Assembly: GCA_026967815.1 (NCBI GenBank)
Contig: JAPUUO010000039.1
Span: 1 to 11,535, forward strand
DNA: 11,535 nt
Source: Candidatus Bathyarchaeota archaeon
Lineage (GTDB): Archaea > Thermoproteota > Bathyarchaeia > Bathyarchaeales > Bathyarchaeaceae
Reading direction: 5' to 3'
Position numbers and translations under genes: made by a program. Of the stretch, positions 5,591 through 11,535 are shown piece by piece (the stretch's first letter is position 1; every line of letters begins with the position of its first letter). The notes below the pieces were generated by a model. It made no database searches. It was not told the DNA's origin and worked only from the letters and a program-made list of their open reading frames with translations.

Positions 5591-5800
5591 TTAATTCCGG
5601 CGCTCGAAGTGATTGCAAATTGACATCGTAAGCAAACTACACGTATGAATCACATCCGGAATCGTCGCTGTCTTATTCTGGACAAAGTCCACTGCGTCCT
5701 TGGGGTCGTTACGTTCAAGCCAAACACTGATGTTCCATTCACCAAAGGTATTTACCCCTTTAAGGACTGTTAGTTTGCGCCTGTGTTTTTTTCTAAGCAT
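5591..5800 (-). pseudogene. Lrp/AsnC ligand-binding (RAM) domain remnant
   Basis: The minus-strand frame includes VLKGVNTFGEWNISVWLE and PKDAVDFVQNKTATIPDV followed by IHTCSLLTM. This is the second half of an Lrp/AsnC RAM domain: 'v..vFGEyDi.v..e', a helix, '...i..ipgV..t.tll'. RAM domains bind amino acids and dimerise; archaea often carry stand-alone copies of about 75-80 residues. The first strand and helix are not in this frame. An out-of-phase open stretch just upstream (about 5901-5780), including LILAIWVIEES, may be the displaced first half. That makes a frameshifted pseudogene the likeliest reading. ATG 5800 lacks a convincing ribosome-binding site. Confidence 0.45.
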
Positions 5801-5900
5801 CCTAATGAATCAGCTGCTCTTGTCGGTCGATTCTCTACAGTGTCATACATACATGCAGATTCTTCAATCACCCATATGGCTAATATCAAAGCGAAGAACT

Positions 5901-6079
5901 TCTAGCGTGTATGAATCATAAACGTTGAATTTCAATAAGTAATTCCAAAAATGTAGTTGCGTCGACATGTGAGTGGTGACCGTTCGAAACTAGGTGTTTT
6001 TGGAGCACTGAGGACGGTTAAATCCTTCAAAAACCACACTCGCAGTAAACCAAGAGAAATTGAGGTTTAGCACGCATAT
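5901..6079. other. intergenic stretch with an imperfect hairpin
   Basis: No gene is supported here. GTTTTTGGAG (5996-6005) pairs with CTTCAAAAAC (6025-6034), ten pairs including one G-T, around a 19-base loop. It lies about 45 bases before repeat copy 2. A terminator or repeat-boundary structure is possible. Confidence 0.3.
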
Positions 6080-6394
6080 TTCACAAGTAACTCAATTTGT
6101 CACCCAATTTTGATTCTCTTTTGGCATACAGACAATGAAATGAGACATTTCTTGGTCTAGGACATCGATATTCGTCTTTTCTGTCAAAATACGCCCACTT
6201 CTTCTCTATTCAGTAGGAACAGCCGATTTTCAGTTCTGTTCCTCCGTCACACAATCTTCATTTGAATATTCGAAGCTAACAAGGTTTTTTGGGGGAGTCG
6301 AATCATACCCTTCATAAACAGAGCAGAAGGATGGCAAGAAGAGGAACAATGGAAGGAAGATGAAGACGAACCTAGACCATCCGAAGATTGGTAA
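6080..6394 (+). repeat. diverged direct repeat, copy 2
   Basis: This 315-base unit matches copy 1 (4600-4916) from TTCACAAGTAACTC to the stop after an acidic EDW tail. The internal region keeps the same order of blocks but with indels. The two copies are 1480 bases apart in the same orientation. Confidence 0.65.
6266..6394 (+). pseudogene. acidic Trp-tail protein, copy 2, lacking a start
   Basis: The frame is open from after TGA 6263-6265 to TAA 6392-6394 and ends EGWQEEEQWKED followed by EDEPRPSEDW. It contains no ATG, GTG or TTG with a ribosome-binding site. The tail parallels copy 1 in acidity, Trp spacing and the final EDW. The upstream part has lost the frame that is open in copy 1. It is either a remnant or a tail translated from an unrecognised start. 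Confidence 0.35.
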
Positions 6395-6406
6395 GTAACC
6401 CCCAGG

Positions 6407-6476
6407 GAGAGGTGACAGAGACATGGGTAAGAAGCCAAGCAAGAAGAAAGAACAAGAAAAGAAGAAGCGAGAATAG
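6407..6476 (+). CDS. possible 17-residue lysine-rich peptide
   Basis: AGAGGTGA (6408-6415) is a strong ribosome-binding site seven bases before ATG 6423. The ORF encodes MGKKPSKKKEQEKKKRE, ten of whose 17 residues are Lys or Arg, and stops at 6474-6476. It begins 28 bases after the acidic tail ends. A comparable KKP/K-rich tail ends the LxWF frame of cassette 1. It may be a real micropeptide or the surviving start of a lost gene. The coordinates given include the ribosome-binding site; the coding part is 6423-6476. Confidence 0.3.
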
Positions 6477-6482
6477 TAGTAA

Positions 6483-6498
6483 CTTATCACATGATAAG
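6483..6498. repeat. 7-bp inverted repeat upstream of the LxWF ORF
   Basis: CTTATCA and TGATAAG are perfect arms two bases apart, followed by a T-rich run (6508-6528). The tight spacing is more like a dimeric regulator site than an RNA hairpin. A terminator role through the T-rich run is the alternative. Confidence 0.35.
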
Positions 6499-6559
6499 GA
6501 ATCATGAAATATCCCCTTTTTCTTTTTTGCAAGAAACATCAACCCGGAGGTACTATCAT

Positions 6560-6640
6560 ATGGGTGTGCTTGATTGGTTCACAAGAAGGAAAGAGCGAAG
6601 CGAAGAGAGACGTCATCCTGAAAATGGCGAAAAGCCATAG
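6560..6640 (+). CDS. basic 'LxWF' small protein, copy 2
   Basis: This 26-residue ORF begins MGVLDWFTRRKERSEERR. It has a perfect GGAGGT (6546-6551) eight bases before ATG. The segment matches the frame at 5197 at both DNA and protein level, and the ATG is lost in that copy. The amphipathic MGVLDWF start followed by a charged helix resembles membrane-surface or adaptor peptides. It ends at TAG 6638-6640, just upstream of the cysteine-cluster gene, and could be co-transcribed with it. Because the protein ends so soon, it may be the surviving head of a longer decayed protein. No family is recognised. Confidence 0.4.
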   Translation: MGVLDWFTRRKERSEERRHPENGEKP

Positions 6641-6655
6641 GAACGTAGGTAATTT

Positions 6656-7075
6656 TTGCAGAAAAAATCCACACAAAAGGAAACCGAAGTGCTCAGATAC
6701 GATCTTTGTACTGCATGTCTAAAGCGTTGTGAGTACGACGTTAAGTTAGTGGTGTTCTTTCCGCAAGAGGTTGAGAGAGGTCTGCACAAAATGTTTCCCT
6801 TCAAAGTAGTTACGATTAATGGCTGGCACATTCACTTTTTTGAAGGCGCATGTCCCTACTTCCGAGACGGGCTATGCAAACTTTACGGCACCGAACACAT
6901 GCCCCTCGACTGCCAAATATACCCCGTCACACCAACGAGCCACAAAACCTTCTTTTTGGACGAAAACTGCGCGCTCAGAGAAAAGTTCCACAGCGACAAA
7001 CACTACGTGGAACGTTGCTTGAGAAAAGTGCGGGATGTACCTGAAGATTTCCTAAGTATATACAACGATTTATGA
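6656..7075 (+). CDS. YkgJ-family cysteine-cluster protein
   Basis: The protein is 139 residues from TTG 6656, or 128 from the in-frame GTG 6689, which has AAGGAAA upstream; neither start is strongly favoured. Cysteines follow the YkgJ (formerly UPF0153) plan: LCTACLKRC near the N-terminus (C18, C21, C25), then GACPYFRDGLCKLYG (C66, C74), PLDCQIYPV (C86) and DENCALRE (C105). The usual pattern is CxxCGxCC...CpfL..g.C.iY..RP..C..fP. Here the first cluster is CxxCx3C. The family is predicted to hold a zinc or iron-sulfur centre; its biochemical role is not firmly known. It ends 52 bases before the TBP start, so the two may be co-transcribed. Confidence 0.8.
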   Translation: MQKKSTQKETEVLRYDLCTACLKRCEYDVKLVVFFPQEVERGLHKMFPFKVVTINGWHIHFFEGACPYFRDGLCKLYGTEHMPLDCQIYPVTPTSHKTFFLDENCALREKFHSDKHYVERCLRKVRDVPEDFLSIYNDL

Positions 7076-7110
7076 AAAAAGCAGATCTTCACCCGAATAC
7101 GGGACAGTTC

Positions 7111-7118
7111 TATATATA
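7111..7118 (+). promoter_or_regulatory. TATATATA box at the TBP start
   Basis: A perfect TATATATA is centred only about 13 bases before ATG 7128. Standard archaeal spacing would put transcription start near 7138, inside the gene. A second TATATA at 7057-7062 would give a leader of about 40 bases and is the better-placed promoter. The nearer box could be an autoregulatory TBP site. Confidence 0.4.
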
Positions 7119-7127
7119 CCATTGAGG

Positions 7128-7685
7128 ATGAAAACATTGGCTGTTCAAATCCAAAACGTAGTAGCTTCAGTGTCATTTGAGCAAACATTCGACTTGTCAA
7201 CCATAGCCAACACTTCCCGAAACGTTGAGTACCGACCGAATGTATTTCCTGGGCTCGTCTTTAGATTGAAGAGGCCCAAGACGGCTATCCTCATCTTCAG
7301 GACAGGAAAGATGGTTTGCACGGGAGCCAAGAGTGAAAAAGAGGCAATACGGGCTGTTCGAAAGGTCGCTCGAGAACTCAGTAAAAGGGGAATCACCGTT
7401 CTGGGCAAGCCGGAGATCCAGATCACGAACATTGTTGCTTCGGCAAACCTCGGCGGCTACATCGACCTTGATAAGCTTGCTTCCCAAAGCAGTGGACGCA
7501 GGATTCTTTACGAGCCTGAACAGTTTCCAGCACTAATCTACCGATGGGATAATCCAAAAGTGGTCTTTCTTGTTTTCTCCACGGGGAAACTTGTGTGTGC
7601 TGGAGCGAAAAGAGAGGTTGAAGTTCACGAAGCCGTTGAGAAGTTTCACAAGCTGCTACGGGAAGGTGGCTTCATGGTTGAATAG
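7128..7685 (+). CDS. tbp: TATA-box-binding protein (TBP)
   Basis: This general transcription factor binds the TATA box and recruits TFB and RNA polymerase. The 185 residues form two direct repeats. Repeat 1 (1-92) has QIQNVVAS, FPGLVFRL and ILIFRTGKMVCTGAKS. Repeat 2 (93-185) has QITNIVASANL, FPALIYRW and FLVFSTGKLVCAGAK. The four DNA-kinking Phe residues are present (F40, F57, F133, F150). ATG 7128 is chosen over TTG 7122 because the family starts one or two residues before the first strand. The first repeat is more divergent than the second in the segment TFDLSTIANTSRNVEYRPN, so this may be one of several TBPs in the genome. No acidic tail is present. Confidence 0.95.
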   Translation: MKTLAVQIQNVVASVSFEQTFDLSTIANTSRNVEYRPNVFPGLVFRLKRPKTAILIFRTGKMVCTGAKSEKEAIRAVRKVARELSKRGITVLGKPEIQITNIVASANLGGYIDLDKLASQSSGRRILYEPEQFPALIYRWDNPKVVFLVFSTGKLVCAGAKREVEVHEAVEKFHKLLREGGFMVE

Positions 7686-7692
7686 ACCTGAA

Positions 7693-7957
7693 TTAGTGTG
7701 CTAGAATCTGTTTCAGAATCAAACCAAGCGTGCGCGCACTTGCGAAAGATCTCCTGTTGTATCGCTTCCAAGCTTCGTATGCGAAATTGGCTAAGGCCCA
7801 TTTATACCATCTTCTCTCAGCCTCCTTACTAATGCGTACACGAAGAAAGTGATAGGTAAGTAGTTCAGCTAAAGCTTCGAAGTACGTCTTCTTCACCCAC
7901 TTCGAAACCTACTGAATCTAGCATGTTCCTGAATAAGCACAGAACAACTTCACGCAT
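7693..7957 (-). pseudogene. hypothetical helical protein, possibly frameshifted
   Basis: The minus strand holds a 67-residue frame from GTG 7896 to the stop at 7693, with helix-like content: FEALAELLTYHFLRVRISKE, RRWYKWALANFAYEAWKRY and ARTLGLILKQILAH. Immediately upstream, in another frame, ATG 7957 starts MREVVLCLFRNMLDSVGFEV followed by GEEDVLRSFS and a stop. The two meet near 7875, where a one-base shift would join them into a protein of about 95 residues. Neither start has a ribosome-binding site. The segment is convergent with TBP. It is either a pseudogene or two unrelated open stretches. No family is recognised. Confidence 0.4.
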
Positions 7958-7984
7958 CAAAGGGCTACTTAAAACAATCTTGGA

Positions 7985-8027
7985 AGTTGTTGTTCGTGGT
8001 CTCCCAGATTCGAGGTGAACAACAACT
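7985..8027. repeat. hairpin element 1 (11-bp arms, 21-base loop)
   Basis: AGTTGTTGTTC (7985-7995) and GAACAACAACT (8017-8027) are perfect complements separated by 21 bases. The element shares its exact geometry and part of its loop (CAGxTTC) with element 2 at 8095-8137. The 5' arm can alternatively pair with AACAACTT at 7943-7950 upstream. Confidence 0.65.
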
Positions 8028-8094
8028 CCTTCCCTTTATGAGAAGCTACTAACTCTACTGAGACTCCCTGTTTCAAGTGCCTATACCTAATCGG

Positions 8095-8137
8095 AGTTGT
8101 GGTGGAGGAACGCACAGCTTCCCGCGCCACCACAACT
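8095..8137. repeat. hairpin element 2 (11-bp arms, 21-base loop)
   Basis: AGTTGTGGTGG (8095-8105) and CCACCACAACT (8127-8137) are perfect complements separated by 21 bases. Compared with element 1, three arm positions differ and each is compensated in the other arm, so pairing is kept. The loop shares CAGxTTC at the same offset. It lies in an intergenic block with no supported gene. Confidence 0.65.
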
Positions 8138-8224
8138 GCAACCGCAGAGAAAGCGGGTGGGTGGTGATGCAAAGGTGAGCCAACAGATAGCAAACTTGTA
8201 AACAAGAACCAACAGTTTCAATCA

Positions 8225-8264
8225 AGAAGTAGTCGTCCCTTGGGGCTATAGGACGACTACTTCT
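8225..8264. repeat. hairpin element 3 (14-bp perfect arms, 12-base loop)
   Basis: AGAAGTAGTCGTCC (8225-8238) and GGACGACTACTTCT (8251-8264) are perfect complements around 12 bases. The outer stem shares the AGxxGTxGT pattern with elements 1 and 2, but the loop differs. It lies 74 bases before the mscS start and upstream of the likely mscS TATA box, so it is probably not in that mRNA. Confidence 0.7.
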
Positions 8265-8298
8265 AAACCAAGACAGAGAACTTGAGAGGACAACAGCT

Positions 8299-8309
8299 AA
8301 AGATTTAAG
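8299..8309 (+). promoter_or_regulatory. TATA-like box of mscS
   Basis: AAAGATTTAAG is an AT-rich box with purines before it, centred about 34 bases before ATG 8338. It predicts a short leader of 5-10 bases. Only a weak GGTCA lies between the box and the start. Confidence 0.45.
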
Positions 8310-8337
8310 TTGATGTTTTCGGAATGGTCAGTGCATC

Positions 8338-9405
8338 ATGTTAGCAGCGGATTTAGCACAGTTACTGCGTGTATACTTTGGTCTGGATCAACTAGCTAGT
8401 GAGATCGTCGCCTCGATTATTGTGTTTGCTCTAACAATCTTTGTTGGCTGGTCAGCGTACTTCATTTTTCGAAGATATCTTTCCGGATGGGCAAAAAAGA
8501 CCAAAACCAAGGTGGATGATGAGATACTACGCAATATTAAGACCCCAGCTATTCTTCTCGCTGTTCTCTTCGGAGCATACTACAGCTTGGAAGCACTGAC
8601 TTTCATTATCCCTTATTCGGGGATTTTGGGAGCCATATTTACCATCGTTGGAATTCTGGTGGTTACGTTCATAATAACTAGAGTCATCAATGTGCTCATC
8701 AGCTGGTATGCCACGCGTGCAGAGCGCCGAAGGAAGCTCAGTGAACATCTTCTTTTTGTGCTAAAGAAATCCATTCAAGCTGTCGTCTACATTTTTGCTT
8801 TCTTGGCTATTTTGGTTGCGTTCAAAATCGATCTTTCTGGTTTAGTTGTCGGTCTTGGTGTTGGGGGTATAGCTATTGCGCTGGCACTACAGAATGTTCT
8901 AAGTGACGTGTTTAGTGCCTTCTCTATCTATTTTGACCGACCTTTTGAAGTGGGAGATTTCATCGTCGTAGGCGACTACTCTGGAACAGTGAAGAAGATC
9001 GGGATAAAATCTACACGGGTACAGCTGCTACAGGGCGAGGAGCTTGTTATGTCAAATCGGCAGCTTACAACAGCAAACGTGAGAAACTTCAGAAAACTGA
9101 AAAAGAGAAGGATTGTCTTCAAGCTGGGCGTAACCTGCGACACGCCAGTTGAAAAACTCAGGAAAATCCCTGACATAATCTCGGGGATAATCGGGAACAC
9201 GGAGTTGGCGGAGCTAGATAGAGTGCACTTCACAGAATTTGGAGATTTCAGTTATAACTTCGAAGTCGTGTACTACATGAAAACACCAGACTACGTCAAG
9301 TACAGGGACACCCAACAAGCGATCAACTTCTCAATATTGGAAGCTTTCAAGAAAGAAGGCATAGAAATGCCCTTCCCAACCCAAACGATCTTCGTAAACA
9401 AATAA
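8338..9405 (+). CDS. mscS: MscS-family mechanosensitive channel
   Basis: This 355-residue inner-membrane channel opens under membrane tension and releases solutes during osmotic downshock. Hydrophobic segments at about 22-45, 68-90, 96-122 and 143-163 precede the pore helix at 165-198. The pore helix reads LVVGLGVGGIAIALALQNVLSD, the Gly/Ala-packed helix that defines the family. It is followed by the FDRPFEVGDFIVV start of the cytoplasmic beta domain, the NRQL/NVRNF region and a C-terminal PFPTQTIFV strand. The length is between E. coli MscS (286) and larger homologues, due to two extra N-terminal helices. It converges with the HAD gene, with 66 bases between stops. The regulatory context is the hairpin block upstream. 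Confidence 0.93.
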   Translation: MLAADLAQLLRVYFGLDQLASEIVASIIVFALTIFVGWSAYFIFRRYLSGWAKKTKTKVDDEILRNIKTPAILLAVLFGAYYSLEALTFIIPYSGILGAIFTIVGILVVTFIITRVINVLISWYATRAERRRKLSEHLLFVLKKSIQAVVYIFAFLAILVAFKIDLSGLVVGLGVGGIAIALALQNVLSDVFSAFSIYFDRPFEVGDFIVVGDYSGTVKKIGIKSTRVQLLQGEELVMSNRQLTTANVRNFRKLKKRRIVFKLGVTCDTPVEKLRKIPDIISGIIGNTELAELDRVHFTEFGDFSYNFEVVYYMKTPDYVKYRDTQQAINFSILEAFKKEGIEMPFPTQTIFVNK

Positions 9406-9471
9406 TCGCCTGGATTGGCAGTTGCTGCTCTGATTGTGCTTCACGTTGCGCTCGAAAGGATGTGGGGTCTT

Positions 9472-10140
9472 TTACGAGTTTACTCCTTCGCCACTCAGCT
9501 GAATTTTCGTAACTCGATCAGGGAATTCGGCAACTGAATTCATTATGTTCTTAACTCCTAGCTTTTCTAGGTCTACTCTCGTTAGGGATCCTGTTAAAAC
9601 CGCAAAGTATTCGACTTTTGCATTTCTTGCACATTCGTAGTCGGACAGTGCGTCACCTACGTATACTGTCTCTTCTGTTTTGACACCAAGTTGATTAATC
9701 GCATAGAGTAATGGCTCACGATGCGGTTTATGTTTCTTAGTTGTCTCGAAAGAAACAATGGCATCAAACCAATTGACGTTAAATCCTGCTTCTCTCAAGT
9801 GCTTCTTGATGAAGAACATAACCTTCACTGACAGAACTCCAATTTTGAACCCAGACTCTCTAATCTCCATCACCGCATCAACCGCCCCTTCTATCGCAGG
9901 AATAGCCAGAGTCTCATCCATGAACAGCTTTCGGTACTCTTCCATGTAGAGCTCGACATCAGTCTTCGCCCAAAGAATTCTCACGATTTCAGCTAGTGGT
10001 CTACCCATTGGGTCAACGATTTCGTGTGGCGATGGAACTCGCAGTTCCAGTTTCTCGGCTGTTTTCTGATAGGCTTCTGCTATGATCCTGTTGCTGTCTA
10101 TTAAAACTCCGTCAACATCAAAGATTACCGCTTTTATCAT
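9472..10140 (-). CDS. HAD-superfamily phosphatase, phosphoglycolate-phosphatase-like
   Basis: The 222 residues carry all four HAD motifs: FDVDGVLID with nucleophile D8 and general acid D10; LSV with S104 (motif II, where Ser replaces the more common Thr); K138 in KKHKPHREP (motif III); and GDALSDYECA with D163 and D167 (motif IV, magnesium). The helical cap between residues 15 and 85 fits subclass I, as in phosphoglycolate or beta-phosphoglucomutase-type enzymes. It is predicted to dephosphorylate a small cytosolic metabolite; the exact substrate cannot be read. AGAGGA a few bases upstream supports the start. It follows the DUF3795 gene by 58 bases on the same strand, so they are probably one transcript. 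Confidence 0.9.
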   Translation of the reverse strand: MIKAVIFDVDGVLIDSNRIIAEAYQKTAEKLELRVPSPHEIVDPMGRPLAEIVRILWAKTDVELYMEEYRKLFMDETLAIPAIEGAVDAVMEIRESGFKIGVLSVKVMFFIKKHLREAGFNVNWFDAIVSFETTKKHKPHREPLLYAINQLGVKTEETVYVGDALSDYECARNAKVEYFAVLTGSLTRVDLEKLGVKNIMNSVAEFPDRVTKIQLSGEGVNS

Positions 10141-10198
10141 ACTTGTCCTCTCTGTACGCTTTCCAGCGTGCTCGGATCTAAGCTAATTCGTTCCACAT

Positions 10199-10552
10199 TC
10201 AAAGCTTTACTTTCGATGCTCGTATCTCGTCTAAAACTTCTCTTGCCGGTTCATATTCGTTGAAGAGCTTTGACAGCTTTTCACATGCATACTCACTACA
10301 GTGAGCACAATTTTCCAAGTTTCTTTCTCTTGCACACATTCTCATCTCACAGACCTTGGGGTGACTGAAAATTCTTAACCCTTCAGTCAAACAACCATCA
10401 CAGTTGATATCTTCCATTCTGAACTTCCTGCCGTACTGCTTGGTCCACAGTTCTGCAACTCTTCGTCTTTCAGCATCATCGTTCGCCTTGGTTGCGTTAA
10501 AAGTTGGGCAGTCAGAACATATTATCCCACAATAAGCAACAATTCTACCCAT
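10199..10552 (-). CDS. DUF3795 cysteine-rich protein
   Basis: The 117 residues match the DUF3795 plan: VAYCGIICSDCPTF at the N-terminus, then a helix with NDDAERRRVAELW, INCDGCLTEG, KVCEMRMCARE and NCAHCSEYACEKL. Ten cysteines (8, 12, 15, 51, 54, 68, 73, 82, 85, 90) come in clusters that could bind two zinc ions or iron-sulfur centres. The family is common in anaerobic archaea and bacteria and has no firm function. AGGTGA at 10559-10564 gives a clear ribosome-binding site seven bases from the start. It is the first gene of a likely two-gene unit with the HAD phosphatase and is divergent from the M55 peptidase gene. Confidence 0.92.
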   Translation of the reverse strand: MGRIVAYCGIICSDCPTFNATKANDDAERRRVAELWTKQYGRKFRMEDINCDGCLTEGLRIFSHPKVCEMRMCARERNLENCAHCSEYACEKLSKLFNEYEPAREVLDEIRASKVKL

Positions 10553-10772
10553 GTCTAGTCACCTGCTTAGCAATCTCCTGTACAATGTATTTCAAGTTTC
10601 TGCCTTTCTTGCATAGAGAAAAACGTGCGCATTCGGGCTCTAGTCTTCCTCTTTCCAACGTCCTAGTTCCCTCAAATCTCTCCATTCACGATCCCATTTT
10701 ATTCAAGCGCTAGTTCTACAAATCAAAATCCTTTAATGCATTTTCCGAAGACCCTATGTCGAGTGAGTTTCT
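10553..10772. other. divergent intergenic region
   Basis: These 220 bases separate the DUF3795 start (minus) and the M55 start (plus). CTTTAATGC near 10732-10740 is a weak TATA-like candidate for the M55 gene. No gene or clear repeat is seen. Confidence 0.35.
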
Positions 10773-11535
10773 ATGAAAGCCTTTATTTCGGTTGATTTGG
10801 AAGGTATGCCCTACGTTGTCATCCCTGGCCACTTGAATTTGAAAGGCACATTGTATGACGAAGCAAGGAAAATTGCCACCAAAGTCACGCTGATCGCGGC
10901 AGGAGAGCTGAACAAGAACGGTTTTGACGAAATTACTATTGCTGACAGTCATGGACCCATGGTTAATCTTTTGATTGATGATTTACCTGAGTATGTAGAG
11001 ATTATCCGGGGTTATCCTCGACCTGTCAGCATGATTTCCGGCGTCGAGGGATGTGACGTTGCCTTGTTTCTTGGATATCATGCAAAATTCGGGACTGCAA
11101 AATCCTCATTCGATCATACCTACAGTGGTGGAAGTATCAACAAGGTAGAAGTAAATGGAGTTCAGGCGAGTGAATTTCTCTTAAATGCCTACGCAGCTGG
11201 AGAATTGAACGTGCCTGTTATACTAGTAGCTGGTGAAGCTCGACTTCTAGAGGATGACGTTGAGCTATATGCACCGTGGGCTGAAACTGTGCCTTTAAAA
11301 CATTCTTTGAGTAGGGTTTCAGCTAGAAGTTTTAGTATGCTAAAAATCGAGAAAGAAGTCAAAGCAGCTGTGAGGAGAGCGGTGGCAAATTTCAAGCAAA
11401 ACAAAGTTGAGACAATAAAAGCTCAGAGACCGGTAAAAATAGGTGTGACTTTCTTGGCAAGTCACTTCGCAGATGTTGCTGAATTGTTGCCTACCGTCAA
11501 CAGAATTAATGGATTGAAAGTAAGGTACACCGCCA
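10773..11535 (+). CDS. M55 D-aminopeptidase (DppA-like), 3' end outside window
   Basis: The first 254 residues are present and the gene runs off the window. The M55 zinc-site residues are visible: SVDLEG (D8, E10), ADSHG (H60), GYHA (H103) and E134 in the VQASEFLLNAY helix. The catalytic His is H115 in DHTYSGG. These positions almost coincide with those of Bacillus DppA, a D-amino-acid peptidase that forms a decameric ring. Family members release D-Ala or other N-terminal residues from short peptides in the cytosol. In this archaeon it may recycle imported peptides. ATG 10773 fits the family's MKxxISvDxEG start. Typical length is about 270 residues, so about 20 are missing. Confidence 0.93.
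   Translation, partial: MKAFISVDLEGMPYVVIPGHLNLKGTLYDEARKIATKVTLIAAGELNKNGFDEITIADSHGPMVNLLIDDLPEYVEIIRGYPRPVSMISGVEGCDVALFLGYHAKFGTAKSSFDHTYSGGSINKVEVNGVQASEFLLNAYAAGELNVPVILVAGEARLLEDDVELYAPWAETVPLKHSLSRVSARSFSMLKIEKEVKAAVRRAVANFKQNKVETIKAQRPVKIGVTFLASHFADVAELLPTVNRINGLKVRYTA

Noticed and set aside
6230..6532. 100-residue minus-strand open frame
   Set aside because: It is the reverse of the purine-rich acidic and lysine-rich plus-strand segments, which gives a spurious Ser/Phe/Leu-rich translation.
6504..6722. 72-residue plus-strand open frame
   Set aside because: It spans the T-rich run, the LxWF ORF and the cysteine-cluster gene start in a third phase, with no ribosome-binding site.
7969..8205. 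78-residue minus-strand open frame across hairpin elements 1 and 2
   Set aside because: No ribosome-binding site, low-complexity composition, and the DNA is better explained by the two compensated inverted repeats.

Overview
The window reads as a piece of an uncultivated archaeal chromosome. It holds a TATA-box-binding protein, a short TRAM-domain protein, an archaeal-type PRC-barrel protein, a DUF3795 protein and a YkgJ-type cysteine-cluster protein. Several genes have a TATA-like box about 25-30 bases before the start codon with no leader, and others have GGTGA/GGAGGT ribosome-binding sites. A TACK-group, Bathyarchaeia-like host would fit, but that is an inference from gene content only.

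Left part (1-2541): an Hsp20 N-terminal remnant running in frame into a DnaJ-type zinc finger, a TRAM protein, an AT-rich orphan with a leaderless promoter, a membrane-anchored M23 metallopeptidase (minus) and a PRC-barrel protein.

Centre-left (2542-4412): decayed membrane-protein segments (minus), a 248-residue protein with two tandem Cas2/ChrB-like folds, and a lysine-rich HExxH protein.

Centre (4413-6656): a gene-poor zone of about 2.2 kb. It holds two diverged copies of a roughly 316-bp repeat ending in an acidic Trp-containing tail, each followed by a small basic 'LxWF' reading frame. Between them lie a zinc-ribbon gene with several lesions and an Lrp/AsnC ligand-domain remnant. Several tiny ORFs here carry near-perfect ribosome-binding sites.

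Right part (6656-11535): a YkgJ cysteine-cluster gene, TBP, a possibly frameshifted small gene, an intergenic block with three long perfect inverted repeats, an MscS channel, a DUF3795-HAD phosphatase gene pair (minus) and the 5' part of an M55 D-aminopeptidase running off the edge.

The genes do not form one pathway. Most are single housekeeping or stress genes separated by decayed material. The signals most worth following are the duplicated small-protein cassette, the hairpin family upstream of mscS (two members have identical geometry and compensatory stem changes), the tandem Cas2/ChrB-like protein and the Hsp20/zinc-finger junction.
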